The notes: generated by a model not told the origin, from the sequence alone. Positions 48,442 to 58,601 are shown, counted from the first letter of the stretch. The stretch: DNA of 64,000 bases from Rhodospirillaceae bacterium (GCA_016712715.1 JADJQM010000002.1:620001-684000); one strand, 5' to 3'. Program-made: numbers and translations.

Positions 48442-49548
48442 TCAGAAGCTGATCGACGAACCGACCGCGAACTCGATCGAGTCGTAGTCATCGAGCGCGC
48501 TCGAGTCATCGGCGGCTTCAGCCCAGCTGTAGAAGATGCCGGCGTCGAGCGCGATGCCCGGGCCCATCTCATACGAACCGGTCACGCCAAGGCGATCGAC
48601 GATGTCGTTGTCGCCAAAGCCAGCCTGCTCGGACTCAGAGTGAGCCCAACCGGCACCGACGGTCCACGCGTCGACGTTGTAGCTGACACCGGTACCAACG
48701 ACCCACGCGTCATCGGTTTCGCTGTTCGCGTCATCGAGATACGTGAAGGCCGCACCGAGGCTCAGACCACCAAAGCCGAGGTTCACACCGACGTTGTAGC
48801 CGGCCTGTTCCGGATCACCATCGCTCTCTTCAACGTCGCCTTCGAAATAGGCGGCGCCGCCGAGGGCGAGGTTCCAGCCTTCGCCTTCGTAATCATAGTG
48901 CAGACCGAGGCCAACGTTGTGGTTGGCGCTGCCGTCTTCACGGTTCGGATGGAAGGTACCGTCGGCATTGTCGTTGCCGGAGTATGACTCTTCGTCATCG
49001 TTCGGCGTGTAGGACAGGCCGAAGCTGAAGCCCGACCAGGTCGGCGAGTAGTAAGCGATCTTCTGCGACTTGTCCTGGACGGCAAGCATGCCTTCCGGAT
49101 CGAAGATGCCCGGCGAAATGGCCGAGCCGATGGTGTTCGGCGAATACGGGCCGAAGTTGGACGACGAACCCGGCGGCAGCATGTACATGTTGCCGGCAGC
49201 ACCCGCCTGCGAACCGATACGGATGTCACCGAAACCGCCCTTGAAGAAGGCGTAAGCGGCGTCGATCTGGTCGCCTTCGGTTTCGCCTTCGAGTTCGATA
49301 CGCGCACCGACCGTCACGCCATTGTCGAGCGTGACCGAGCCGAGGAAGTAGACTTCGGCATCGGTGCCGACGCCGTCGAGGTTACGATCATGGCCGGTAT
49401 CGCCATCACCGTCATCGTCGAAGGTCATGCCGTAATACGAACGCATGAAGCCGCCAAGGCTCAATTTGACACCATCGGACGCCGCCGCGGTACCGGCCAG
49501 AAGGCCAACACCGAGGAGAGCCGAGGTCCCCAGGAGAACTTTTTTCAT
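48442..49548 (-). CDS. Outer-membrane porin (intact paralogue)
   Basis: A 368-residue beta-barrel porin. The frame opens at 49662 but ATG 49548 (MKKVLLGTSALLGVGLLAGTA) gives a clean signal peptide with AAASDG cleavage. SDGVKLSLGGFMRSYYGMTFDDDGDGDTGH-like, calcium-site-like Asp repeats follow. The C-terminal strand IEFAVGSSISF ends in Phe. It and the amber-bearing porin at 46417 are close paralogues, probably a tandem duplication interrupted by yggS. The 454-base upstream gap holds its promoter. Confidence 0.93.
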   Translation of the reverse strand: MKKVLLGTSALLGVGLLAGTAAASDGVKLSLGGFMRSYYGMTFDDDGDGDTGHDRNLDGVGTDAEVYFLGSVTLDNGVTVGARIELEGETEGDQIDAAYAFFKGGFGDIRIGSQAGAAGNMYMLPPGSSSNFGPYSPNTIGSAISPGIFDPEGMLAVQDKSQKIAYYSPTWSGFSFGLSYTPNDDEESYSGNDNADGTFHPNREDGSANHNVGLGLHYDYEGEGWNLALGGAAYFEGDVEESDGDPEQAGYNVGVNLGFGGLSLGAAFTYLDDANSETDDAWVVGTGVSYNVDAWTVGAGWAHSESEQAGFGDNDIVDRLGVTGSYEMGPGIALDAGIFYSWAEAADDSSALDDYDSIEFAVGSSISF

Positions 49549-50002
49549 CTCGAGATTCCCTAAGTTTGCGATTGCCACCGGGACTTTCCCCAACCTTTGC
49601 GGTTTTAAGGAAGGCCCGGATGCCCCTCGTTTCGGACCGGCTTGCTGGGTCGATTTTGCCAAGTACTTGACCAGATCGACTCAAAAAGCCCGCTCAGTCC
49701 GGAACACGAGCTACCTTCTCGGAATGGTCGGGGGGTGTCAAACCATTTGAGCCTAACACTGTGGCATTTTTCGGTGCCTGTTGCGCAATTACCACATGGC
49801 GTGCCCGATTGGCCGCGCGCGGAATTGGCCAGCAATTGCAAGGCGGCCAACCGTCGGTAGGGCGATCCAGTCGGCCCAGTGGGGCATGATTGCCGCAGCG
49901 CAACAGCCACAATTTGGGCATTTCAGCCCCACCTTGACGCCTGTTCCGCAGCGCAGCTCGGACACTCGCCCGGGTGGGCCTAGTCGCGATCAAAACCTGC
50001 CT
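49549..50002. other. Intergenic region upstream of porin
   Basis: A gap of about 450 bases between the divergent porin start and the sulfotransferase stop. Short frames here have no ribosome site or recognisable family. It is somewhat less GC-rich and holds the porin promoter by position. I see no RNA gene or strong hairpin. Confidence 0.4.
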
Positions 50003-50845
50003 TCAGGCGGGCGTCTGATCCGGTAGATAGTTGAAGCGTTGCATCTGTTCCCGGTGATTTTCGACCAACCGGTCAATTTGGGCCTTGGTCAGCACCTTGC
50101 GCCATTGGCCGGCCTGGCCGACCCGGAAGAATTTGGTGCCCCGTTCCGATTTCTCGCGGAACCCCTTGGCTTCTTCCTGCTGGCGCAGGTTCTTGAAGGA
50201 GGAAAGCTCAATGGCCCGGTCAAGCCGTTCGCGCGGCGTTTTCAGCCCCATGAAACGGGTAATCCCGCCGAATGTGTGGAGCGGCTTTGCCAGCATGTCC
50301 TCGTATCTCACGACCAGGAGACCCGGATGCGGCTTCTGGGTCCAGGATCTGACATGGGCGGACCAGGAGCTGTGGATTTCGAACACGATATTGCCATCGG
50401 CGAGGCCCCCGTTATTGGGGTCGTTCATGACCTCGATCGCCTTGTCGATGTCGACGCCGTAATGGTCAGCCATGGAAATGACCAGGTCGAGCGGATTGCG
50501 CACCACATATATGGCACCCGCGGTGAGATCCATCTGGATGATCTGCTTGCCATGGGGCGCCAGCAGGGCGTTATGGGTCTTGACGATGACCGTATCCGGC
50601 TTCGAGGCGACCATGGCGAGCTGTGCCCCGCGGCGCATTTTGGCCACATCCTCGCGGCTCCAGGCCAAAGGCGGGCGCGGGTCGAGATGACGGTACCACT
50701 GCACCAGGGAATCCCCGGTGGTCAGGGTGTTCATGTCGTTGATGTCCACCGGGGCCGCCGGGTTGCGCATCAGATTGTGAATAAACGCCCGAAGCCAGGT
50801 GTTGCCCGATTTCGGATAGCTGGCCAGCCACAGGATCTTACCCAT
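50003..50845 (-). CDS. Sulfotransferase domain protein
   Basis: A 280-residue PAPS-dependent sulfotransferase. The 5'-phosphosulfate loop is SYPKSGNTWLR near residue 10; the 3'-phosphate region is VVRNPLDLVISMADHYG. It resembles cytosolic sulfotransferase folds found in alphaproteobacteria. Acceptor is unknown; the C-terminal half (KFFRVGQAGQWRKVLTKAQI) matches the GxxGxWK-like PAPS-binding motif. Start follows GAGTGAAT. Confidence 0.88.
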   Translation of the reverse strand: MGKILWLASYPKSGNTWLRAFIHNLMRNPAAPVDINDMNTLTTGDSLVQWYRHLDPRPPLAWSREDVAKMRRGAQLAMVASKPDTVIVKTHNALLAPHGKQIIQMDLTAGAIYVVRNPLDLVISMADHYGVDIDKAIEVMNDPNNGGLADGNIVFEIHSSWSAHVRSWTQKPHPGLLVVRYEDMLAKPLHTFGGITRFMGLKTPRERLDRAIELSSFKNLRQQEEAKGFREKSERGTKFFRVGQAGQWRKVLTKAQIDRLVENHREQMQRFNYLPDQTPA

Positions 50846-51116
50846 TCACTCTTCCATTCTTCCCCGGCCACTGCCGGCAGCGCCGCGCGCTGCATCCCCA
50901 GCGTTTCCGCCATCCTGGACAGATCCCTGGCTGAATTCCTTGTCCCCGAAAATCTGCCCGGGGCGATTTTTGGCGGGAGGGGCCACAAGATTTGGTCCAT
51001 TTGACGCGATTCGGTTGACGAAGGCCTACCATTTCGCATACCAGTTCTGGGCTGCTTTCTGGGCTGCTTTTCGGCCGCAGGGTGGCTTTAGGGTGAAGAG
51101 CGTCGGGCCGTCAATA

Positions 51117-51766
51117 TGAAACTCCCACATCGTCGTGCCGACCAGTCCGCCTCGGGCGAGTTCAATGCCATGAGCGGTAGCGATTTCAATGCTATGAGCG
51201 GTAGCGATTTCAACGCCACAGGCGGTAGCGCTGGATACACCGGTTCCTGTTGATCGTGATGGCGGCTCTGGCAGCCATCACCCCTCTCGGCCTGCAACGC
51301 CAATCTGGGCGGCGAGGAGAAATATCCGACCACCCGCGAGAAGGGCGATGCCGGGCCGCAATATGGCGAAGGCAGCACCGTCTTCGGCGAAGGCGGCCTG
51401 TTCGGCGGCCAGAGCAAGGAAGACGGTTCCGGTGGCGGTGGTGGCGTCGGCGTCAATTCGCTGCTGTGGCGCGCCAGCCTCGACACCGTCTCCTTCATGC
51501 CGCTGGTCTCGGCCGATCCCTTCGGTGGCGTCATCATCACCGATTGGTACACGCCCCCGGCGACACCGGACGAACGCTTCAAGGTCAATGTCTATATTCT
51601 CGGCCGCGCCTTGCGCGCCGATGGCATCCGCGCCTCGGTGTTCCGCCAGCAGAACCAGGGCGGCACCTGGATCGACGCCCCGGTCGCCCTCAACACGGCG
51701 ACCGACCTCGAAAACGCCATCCTTACCCGCGCCCGCCAGCTGCGCCAGTCCGGCCAGCAGGAATAG
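51117..51766 (+). CDS. DUF3576 lipoprotein (frameshifted; start uncertain)
   Basis: From 51293 the frame reads CNANLGGEEKYPTTREKGDA, then SLLWRASLDTVSFMPLVSAD and VNVYILGRALRADGIRAS: the DUF3576 family. The lipobox (LSAC) just before is broken: the hydrophobic FLLIVMAALAAIT is in another frame, and an indel at 51275-51284 would join them. A further short frame from ATG 51117 carries an 8-residue tandem repeat (NAMSGSDF twice, NATGGSA). Whether these belong to one protein is unclear. DUF3576 proteins are envelope lipoproteins of unknown role, often next to leuS in Rhodospirillales. Confidence 0.7.
51160..51231 (+). repeat. 24-bp tandem repeat in DUF3576 5' region
   Basis: Three copies of a 24-base unit: TTCAATGCCATGAGCGGTAG at about 51160, TTCAATGCTATGAGCGGTAG about 51184, and a diverged TTCAACGCCACAGGCGGTAG about 51208 (only the first 20 bases of each are quoted). 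Confidence 0.85.
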
Positions 51767-51811
51767 AGCCTGGGGCGTAAACCGGGCAAGAATATCGGGC
51801 CATAATAATAT

Positions 51812-51898
51812 CGTCATGGTCCGCGAAGGCGGACCACCCACGACTACCAAGCCGCTGCTGCTAAACTCGTGGGTGGTCCGCCTTCGCGGACCATGACG
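51812..51898. repeat. Perfect 32-bp inverted repeat before leuS
   Basis: Left arm 51812-51843 and right arm 51867-51898 are exact reverse complements, separated by 23 bases. The arms begin CGTCATGGTCCGCGAAGGCG. It could form a very stable hairpin or cruciform 27 bases before the leuS ATG. It resembles short interspersed palindromic elements of alphaproteobacteria, but I cannot check copy number. Confidence 0.95.
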
Positions 51899-51924
51899 TT
51901 TAAGACGAGCGGAACGTAGTAATC

Positions 51925-54506
51925 ATGTCGCGATATAATTTCCTGGAAGCGGAAGGCAAATGGCAGGCGGCTTGGGCTGCCCGGAACTGCTTTGTCTCCG
52001 CGGTCGATAAATCCCGCCCGAAATATTACGTCCTGGAGATGTTCCCGTACCCGTCGGGCCGCATCCATATGGGCCATGTGCGCAACCTATACGATGGGCG
52101 ACGTGGTGGCCCGCTACAAGCGTGCCAAGGGGTTCAATGTCCTGCACCCGATGGGTTGGGATGCCTTCGGCCTGCCAGCGGAGAACGCCGCCCGGGACAT
52201 GAAGGTCCATCCCGCCGCCTGGACCTATGACAACATCGCCACCATGCGCGCCGAGCTGAAGCGCATGGGATTGAGCTTGGATTGGTCGAAGGAACTCGCC
52301 ACCTGCCATCCCGGCTATTACGCCCAGCAGCAGCGCATCTTCCTCGATTTCTTCAAGGCGGGCCTCGCCTATCGCAAGGAGGCCTTCGTCAATTGGGACC
52401 CGATCGACCACACCGTGCTGGCCAATGAGCAGGTGATCGACGGCAAGGGCTGGCGCTCCGGCGCCCCCGTGGAGAAGCGCAAGCTCAGCCAGTGGTTCCT
52501 GAAAATCACCGAATATGCCGATGACCTCCTCTCGGCGCTGGGCAGCCTCGACCGCTGGCCGGAAAAAGTCCGCCTGATGCAGGAGAACTGGATCGGCAAA
52601 TCGACCGGCGCCCATGTGCGCTTCAAGCTGGCCGGCCGAGCCGATCGCATCGAAGTCTTCACCACACGGCCCGACACGCTGTTCGGCGCGAGCTTCATCG
52701 CCATCTCGCCGGATCATGCGCTGGCCGATACCGCCGCCAAGGCCGACCCGAAGGTTGCCGCGTTCATCGCCGAATGCCGCGCTGCCGGCACGTCCGAGGC
52801 CGCCGTCGAGGCGCAGGAGAAGCGGGGCTATAAGCTCGCCCTCGAAGCCGAGCATCCCCTGATGCCGGGCAAGAGATTGCCGGTCTATATCGCCAATTTC
52901 GTGCTCATCGAATACGGCACCGGCGCCATCTTCGGCTGCCCCTCCGGCGACCAGCGCGATCTCGATTTCGCCCGCAAATACGGTCTGCCCGTGATCCCCG
53001 TGGTATTGCCGGCGGGCGAAGACCCCAAGACCTTCGCCATCGGCGACACCGCCTATACCGATGACGGCACCATCTTCAATTCGGGCTTCCTTGACGGTCT
53101 TGACGTCGAGACCGCCAAGAAGAAGGTCGGCCAGGTTCTGAAAGATCAGGGTGACGGCGAACCCACCACCGTGTTCCGCCTGCGCGACTGGCTGGTCAGC
53201 CGCCAGCGTTATTGGGGCTGCCCGATCCCGATCATCCATTGCGATGCCTGCGGCGCGGTGCCGGTGCCGGAGAAGGACATGCCGGTCCTGCTGCCGGACG
53301 ACGTCACCTTTGAGAAGCCCGGCAACCCGCTCGACCATCACCCGACCTGGAAGCATGTGAACTGCCCCAGTTGCGGCAAGGCGGCACGGCGTGAGACCGA
53401 CACCTTCGATACCTTTGTCGACTCCTCCTGGTATTTCGCGCGCGCTTCTGCGCACCCGCGATGCCGATCCGGTCGATGCCGAGGCGGTCGATTACTGGCT
53501 GGCGGTCGACCAGTATATTGGCGGCGTCGAGCACGCCATTCTCCACCTCCTCTATTCGCGCTTCTTCACCCGCGCCATGAAGCAGGTGGGCCTCGTCAAG
53601 CTGGACGAGCCCTTCGCCGGCCTGTTCACGCAAGGCATGGTCTGCCACGAGACCTATCGCGACCCACGGACCGGTGAATGGCTGCTGCCCGACGATATCA
53701 AGCGCAAGGGTTCCACCGTCATCCGCACGGATACCGGCGCCCCGATCGAGATCGGCCGTTCCGAGAAGATGTCGAAATCGAAGAAGAACGTGGTGGCGCC
53801 CGACGTCATCATCAACGGCTATGGCGCCGATACCGCGCGCTGGTTCGTCCTTTCCGACAGCCCGCCGGAGCGGGATATGGAGTGGACGGCGGCCGGCGTC
53901 GATGGCGCCTGGCGCTACTCCCAGCGCCTGTGGCGCCTCTCCTACACCTGGATCGAGGCCCTGCCGGCCCTCAAATCCCCGCAGACCGCCCCGGCGACCT
54001 TCCCGGAAGCCGCTCTTGCTCTGCGCCGCGCCAGCCACAAGGCCATTGCCGGCGTCTCGGAGGATATCGAGAAGTTCCGCTTCAACCGGGCCGTGGCCAA
54101 GCTCTATGAGTTTGCCAACACGCTGGCGGAAATCCAGGACGGGACCCTCACCGACGCCGCCGGCCTCTATGCCCGCCGCGAGGCGCTGGAAACCCTGGCC
54201 CAGCTGATCGGCCCGATGATGCCGCATCTGGCCGAGGAAATGTGGGCGTCCTTGGGGCACCAGACCCTGCTCGCCGAGACCGCTTGGCCAACCGCCATAG
54301 CTCAGCTTATCATCGACGAAACCGCGACCGTCGCCATCCAGGTCAACGGCAAGCTGCGCGCGACCATCCAGTTGCCGCGCAATTGCGACCCCAAGGTGGC
54401 GGAAGCGGCGGCCCTGGCCGAGGATGCGGTGATCCGCGCCCTCGACGGCAAGGCGCCGAAAAAGGTGGTGGTGGTGCCGAACAGGATCGTCAATGTCGTG
54501 GTCTAG
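51925..54506 (+). CDS. leuS: Leucyl-tRNA synthetase (two frameshifts)
   Basis: About 860 residues, full length after repair. HIGH motif region FPYPSGRIHMGHVRN, editing-domain TTRPDTLFGASF, class I KMSKS as EKMSKSKKNVVAPD, and C-terminal LeuRS end (VVVVPNRIVNVVV). Frame one breaks at 52086-52087: an extra C turns RNYTMGDVVA into NLYDGR. Frame two breaks at 53430-53450: after DSSWYFAR the sequence needs a net loss of one base to read DADPVDAEAVDYW. leuS is essential, so both are likely sequencing errors. Its 3' end overlaps lptE by 14 bases. Confidence 0.95.
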
Positions 54507-55093
54507 AAGAGAATTTATCCGCATGGGGTGCAGCCGGCTTTGCCTTGATGGCCGGCGGCTCGCTGCTGACCGCCTGCGGCTTCAAGCCGCTTTACGGTAA
54601 TGCCAGCACGACGCCCAGCGGCAATGGCACGGTCGATGCCAATCTGGCCGCGATCTCCATCAAATCGCCCTTCTGGGAACGCGACGCCGCCCCCTATGGC
54701 GAGTTCAGCCAAGCCGGCAAGGCGAAATTCGACGCCCGGACGGGTCAGATCCTGCACAACGCCCTGCGCGATGGGCTCAATCCCTATGGCCAGCCGAGTG
54801 CGCCGGTCTATACCCTCGCCATCGAATTGTCGGAGCGCATCAACCGCACCATCACCGCCGATGAAGGCGATGCGCGGCGCGAGGATCTGACGCTGAAGGC
54901 GAACTTCCTGCTGTCCGGGCCCAAGGGCGAGGAACTGCTCAAGGAACAGACCCGCTCGATCGTCGCCTATACCGTGCTGCAGGATCCCTATCAGGATCTC
55001 GTCGCCCGCAACGATGCGCGCGACCGCACCGCGCGCCAGGTCGCCGAACTGATCAAGCTGCGCCTCTCGGCCTATTTCGCGGCACATGGGTGA
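54493..55093 (+). CDS. lptE: LPS-assembly lipoprotein LptE (frameshifted near start)
   Basis: A lipoprotein that with LptD inserts LPS in the outer membrane. N-terminus MSWSRREFIRM is in one frame and GAAGFALMAGGSLLTACGFK in another; removing T at 54529 joins them to give a normal signal with lipobox LTAC followed by GFKPLYG, the LptE signature. It then continues ILHNALRDGLNPYGQP ... to AAHG. It overlaps leuS and precedes holA, the usual order. Confidence 0.88.
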
Positions 55094-55111
55094 GGCTGTC
55101 ATTGATGGCCC

Positions 55112-55239
55112 CCTCACCCCAACCCCTCTCCCCGGAGGGGCGAGGGGCTTATTAGTCGTCTCGCTCAAAACTCCCTCGCCCCGCCCCGTCGGCGAATGCC
55201 GACATTCGTCGGCCGGGCGGGGAGAGGGTCGGGGTGAGG
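55112..55239. repeat. ~128-bp palindromic element replacing the holA 5' end
   Basis: Outer arms CCTCACCCCAACCCCTCTCC (55112) and GGAGAGGGTCGGGGTGAGG (55221-55239) are inverted repeats. The middle has a short palindrome around GAATGCCGACATTC. The same family appears at 59646 with the central core in the opposite orientation. It begins 19 bases after the lptE stop and ends just where recognisable HolA sequence begins. Confidence 0.9.
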
Positions 55240-55940
55240 TACGAAGCGCGTGCCATTGCCATGATGGGCGGGCGGCGCGTGGTGCGGGTGACGCGCGTGA
55301 CCGATGCGGTGGAACCGGCCTTCGCCGCCTTGCTCGCCGACCACAAGGACGGCGCGCAATGCCTGGTCGTGATCGAGGCCGGCGATGTCGACGGCATCGA
55401 GATCGGCGCGACGCGCTTTCATATCTTGCCGCCAATCTTGGCGGCGACCGCGGCATCACGCGGGCCGAGCTCGACAAGCTCATTCTCTATATGGGCGCCG
55501 AAAAGAAGGTGACGCTCAGTGATGCGCTGGCCTGTGTCGGCGACCAGGCTGCGATCGGCCAGGACGATCTTTGCCAGGCGATCGGCATGGGCGATCTCAA
55601 AGGCATCGAGCGCCAGATCGAGCGCAACCTCGCCGAGACCAACGAGATCTCGCTGTTACGCGCCGTCGCGCGGCATTTCATGCGCCTTCACCAGGTGGTC
55701 GGCCGCGTTGCGCGCGGCGAGCAATTGGAAAGCGCCATGGCAGGCCTGCGCCCGCCGGTCTTCTGGAAAGCGGTCGACGGGTTCAAGGCACAATGCCGCC
55801 GCTGGCCGGTCGAGAGCATCGGCAACGCCCTTCTGCGCCTCACCGAACTCGAAGCCGAAGTGATGCGCCAGCATCAATTCGCCGACACCCTCACCCGTCG
55901 CGGGCTGATGGAAATCGCCGTCATGGGCGTGAAGCGCTAG
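55240..55940 (+). pseudogene. holA: DNA polymerase III delta subunit, broken
   Basis: HolA of the clamp loader. Seen: IAMMGGRRVVRVTRVTDAVE and LADHKDGAQCLVVIEAGDVD in one frame, and, after a frame change at about 55395-55412, DALSYLAANLGGDRGITRAE, LDKLILYMGAEKKVTLSDAL and the end LMEIAVMGVKR. Compared with the family, the first ~75 residues (with the GPD-type nucleotide-site region) are absent, their place taken by the palindromic element; about 40 residues between GDVD and DALSY are also missing. With the frameshift the gene cannot make full-length protein. The subunit is normally essential. Confidence 0.8.
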
Positions 55941-56629
55941 GCGCCTGCGCCCCCCTTCGGATGGGCGAACGGGCTGAGGCCCAGCCAGGTCTGCATCGTG
56001 CGCACGATCTCCTTGTCGCCGTCCGCCTCGAAGCGGCCGGCCGCCATCTCGCCTTGCACCGTGGCGATGCCCATCCAGATCGAGGTCATGCTTTTGAGCG
56101 ACGTCTCGACGAACAGATCCACCTCGAAGCCCGGATCGGCCTGGCACAGATCGACATCCTCGTTCTCCACCACCAGCCACCAATCGCGCCGGTTGGTGAG
56201 TTCCGGATAATGAAAGTGAATGGTGTAGCGGCGCGGCGGCATCGGCGTCGGCCGCAGGTTCCGGCGCATGTCCCACATCAGCAGTGAGGGATCGAGGTTC
56301 TTCAGCGATTTCTGGGTATCGATCCAGCGCGTCCCCCAGAAGCCCAACCCCATGACCAGGTCGCGGAGGTCCTCGCCGGCCTCGGTGAGATTATACTCGG
56401 TGGCGCCGCCGGCGCCTTCAACACAAGTCAGCAATCCCGTCTGCTGCAGTTCCTTGAGGCGCTTCGACAGCAGCGTCGGGGAAATGCGCGGAAGCCCACG
56501 CCGCAGATCGTTGAAGTGTTTGCTGCCGCAGAGCAGTTCACGCAGGATGAGCGGCGTCCACCGCGTGCAGAAAATCTCCGCCGCCATGGCGACCGGGCAG
56601 AACTGGCCGTAACTGGCCTTGATGTCCAT
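55937..56629 (-). CDS. HxlR-family transcriptional regulator with C-terminal SCP2-like domain
   Basis: A 230-residue protein. N-terminal winged helix (about residues 1-95): CPVAMAAEIFCTRWTPLILR, SKHFNDLRRGLPRISPTLLS and EYNLTEAGEDLRDLV are the HxlR pattern, with the Cys near residue 12 often involved in redox or electrophile sensing. The C-terminal ~120 residues look like the SCP2/sterol-carrier fold found on some regulators. It overlaps the holA 3' end by four bases on the opposite strand. Confidence 0.88.
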   Translation of the reverse strand: MDIKASYGQFCPVAMAAEIFCTRWTPLILRELLCGSKHFNDLRRGLPRISPTLLSKRLKELQQTGLLTCVEGAGGATEYNLTEAGEDLRDLVMGLGFWGTRWIDTQKSLKNLDPSLLMWDMRRNLRPTPMPPRRYTIHFHYPELTNRRDWWLVVENEDVDLCQADPGFEVDLFVETSLKSMTSIWMGIATVQGEMAAGRFEADGDKEIVRTMQTWLGLSPFAHPKGGAGA

Positions 56630-56895
56630 CGCGATCCCTCATGTTCAAGGTTGCCGGGGGCCAAGACTACCGAGGCGGCACCTGACGCTAACGGGCAGAC
56701 GCTAATTCGCAGCCACGCAAGGCGCGAGTCCAGAAACTGTATCACCCTTTCTTGTCCGTGGCGGCGGAAAGTCAGCCGTCTCACCCTTCATCGCGCCAGG
56801 CGTTCGCATCTCGGTACACTTCCTGCACTAGAGGGGAAACGGCCCCCATGAGAGCATCTGGGCAGGGACGCATTACCTCTCAGGAGAAATTCTCG

Positions 56896-58049
56896 ATGAC
56901 CCTCGCCCAAGCTCTCATTCCGGATGCCGCGCCGATTGACTATCAGGCCCTTGCCCACAAATTGGGTCCGGTCTTTGCAGCCCGTGCCAATGAGGCCGAC
57001 GATCATGATTCCTTTGTCGCCGCCAATTTTGCTGAACTGAAGGCGGAGGGCCTGGTCGAGGCCGGCGTGCCGGCGGATCTCGGTGGTGGTGGTGCGACGG
57101 TTGCGCCCCTTGCCGCCATGCTGCGCGAACTCGCCCATCATTGCGGCTCGACGGCGCTCGCCTTTTCGATGCACACCCACCAGGTGGCGATCCCGGCCTG
57201 GCGCTGGACGCGGCAGCAGGCAGCGCCCGTCGTGCCTTTGCTGAAGCGCGTCGCCGCCGAACGCCTCGTTCTCCTTTCCAGCTGCGGCTCCGACTGGATC
57301 GCGGGCTCGGGCAAGGCCGAAAGGTGGAGGGCGGCTACCGCATCACCGCGCGCAAATGCTTCACCTCGGCCTCGCCGATCGGCGATCTGCTGATGACCGG
57401 CGCCGTCCTGGAGGGCGAGCCGGAAGGTCCGCAGGTCCTGCATTTCGGCATTCCCATGAAGTCGGCGCAGGTCTCGGTCCTCCCCACCTGGAAGACCATG
57501 GGCATGCGCGGCACCGGGTCGAACGACGTGATGATCGACGGCCATGTCGTGCCGGAAGCGGGCGTTGCGCTGAAGCGCAAACAGGGCGAATGGCATCCCC
57601 TCTTCCACATCATCTCGATGATCGCCTTTCCGCTCATCTACGCCGCTTATCTCGGCGTTGCCGAGGCGGCGCGCGACCGTGCCATCGCGATGGCCGCGAA
57701 ACGGCGCCCGAGCGATCATGTCGTGAGCCTCGTCGGCCAGATGGACACCGAGCTCCGCGCCGCGCAATACGCCCATGCGGCGATGGTGATGACGGCCGAA
57801 ACCGCGATGCCGGGTGCTGCCACCACCAACGAGATCATGATCGGCCGCGCTTTGGTCGCGCGCCATGCCTTGGCCGCCGTGGAGCTCGCCATGGAAACCG
57901 CCGGTGGCGCCGCCTTCTACCGCGACAATGGATTGGAGCGGATGTTCCGCGACATCCAGGGCGTACGCTATCACCCGATGCAGACCGGCCCGCAACATGA
58001 ATTCGCCGGCAAGGTCGCGCTGGGCATGGATGTGTCGACGACGTTCTAA
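56896..58049 (+). CDS. Acyl-CoA dehydrogenase family protein (frameshifted)
   Basis: About 385 residues after repair. N-terminal alpha domain (LVEAGVPADLGGGGATVAPL, ALAFSMHTHQVAIPAWRW), then the FAD/middle domain (GYRITARKCFTSASPIGDLL, TWKTMGMRGTGSNDV) and C-terminal helices (DTELRAAQYAHAAMVM). The frame breaks at 57320-57322: one A missing from AAAA would give KAEKVEGGYRI. The substrate-base Glu is not certain, and some relatives are flavin monooxygenases. The ATG follows AGGAGAAATTCTCG. It interrupts the usual parB-holA neighbourhood. Confidence 0.88.
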
Positions 58050-58138
58050 AGTCTCTGGAAACAGCACGCGAACAACTCATCGCCCATCACCCGCATCGGT
58101 CGCTTGCAACGACTCACGCGATGCGGTGCTGATGGGCG

Positions 58139-58597
58139 ATGCTTCGCCCCCACCAACTCATCCGCGCCCTCATCATCACCGCCCTGCTTTCGCTCGCCGG
58201 CACGACCGCCTTTGCCGATACCGTTTCCGATGGCCGCTACGACTGGCCGGTGCTCGGCGCCATTGATGGCGACACGCTGAAAGTCCATCTTCCCGGCCTG
58301 CCGATGGAATTGCAGCCGATGAAGGTGCGCGTGCGCGGCATCGACACGCCGGAGATACGCGGCAAATGCGACCGCGAAAAGCAAGCGGCCAACAAGGCCA
58401 CGGCGCTCACGCGCTTTCTCATTTCGCAAGCCAAGGCGCGGAAGAAATCCATCGTGTTTTCCGAGATCGGCTGGGACAAATATGGTGGCCGTCTTGATGC
58501 CATCGTCACCATCGACGGCCAGTCACTCGGCGCCATCTTGATCAGCGCCGGATTGGCGCGCGCCTATGATGGCGGCAAGCGGATGGGATGGTGTTAG
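58139..58597 (+). CDS. Secreted thermonuclease-family protein
   Basis: A 152-residue staphylococcal nuclease-like protein with a signal peptide (LIRALIITALLSLAGTTAFA, then DTVSDG). Seen: AIDGDTLKVHLPG (Asp metal ligand), VRVRGIDTPEIRGKC (Arg and Asp active-site region), and GWDKYGGRLDAIVTIDG with its Arg. It degrades or binds nucleic acid in the periplasm, or acts as a lysozyme-like or scaffold variant. It converges on parB; a long inverted repeat separates them. Confidence 0.9.
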   Translation: MLRPHQLIRALIITALLSLAGTTAFADTVSDGRYDWPVLGAIDGDTLKVHLPGLPMELQPMKVRVRGIDTPEIRGKCDREKQAANKATALTRFLISQAKARKKSIVFSEIGWDKYGGRLDAIVTIDGQSLGAILISAGLARAYDGGKRMGWC

Positions 58598-58601
58598 CCC
58601 C

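Noticed and set aside
55112..55239. CRISPR-like repeats
   Set aside because: Arms are inverted, not direct, and there are no spaced direct repeats of constant length anywhere in the window.
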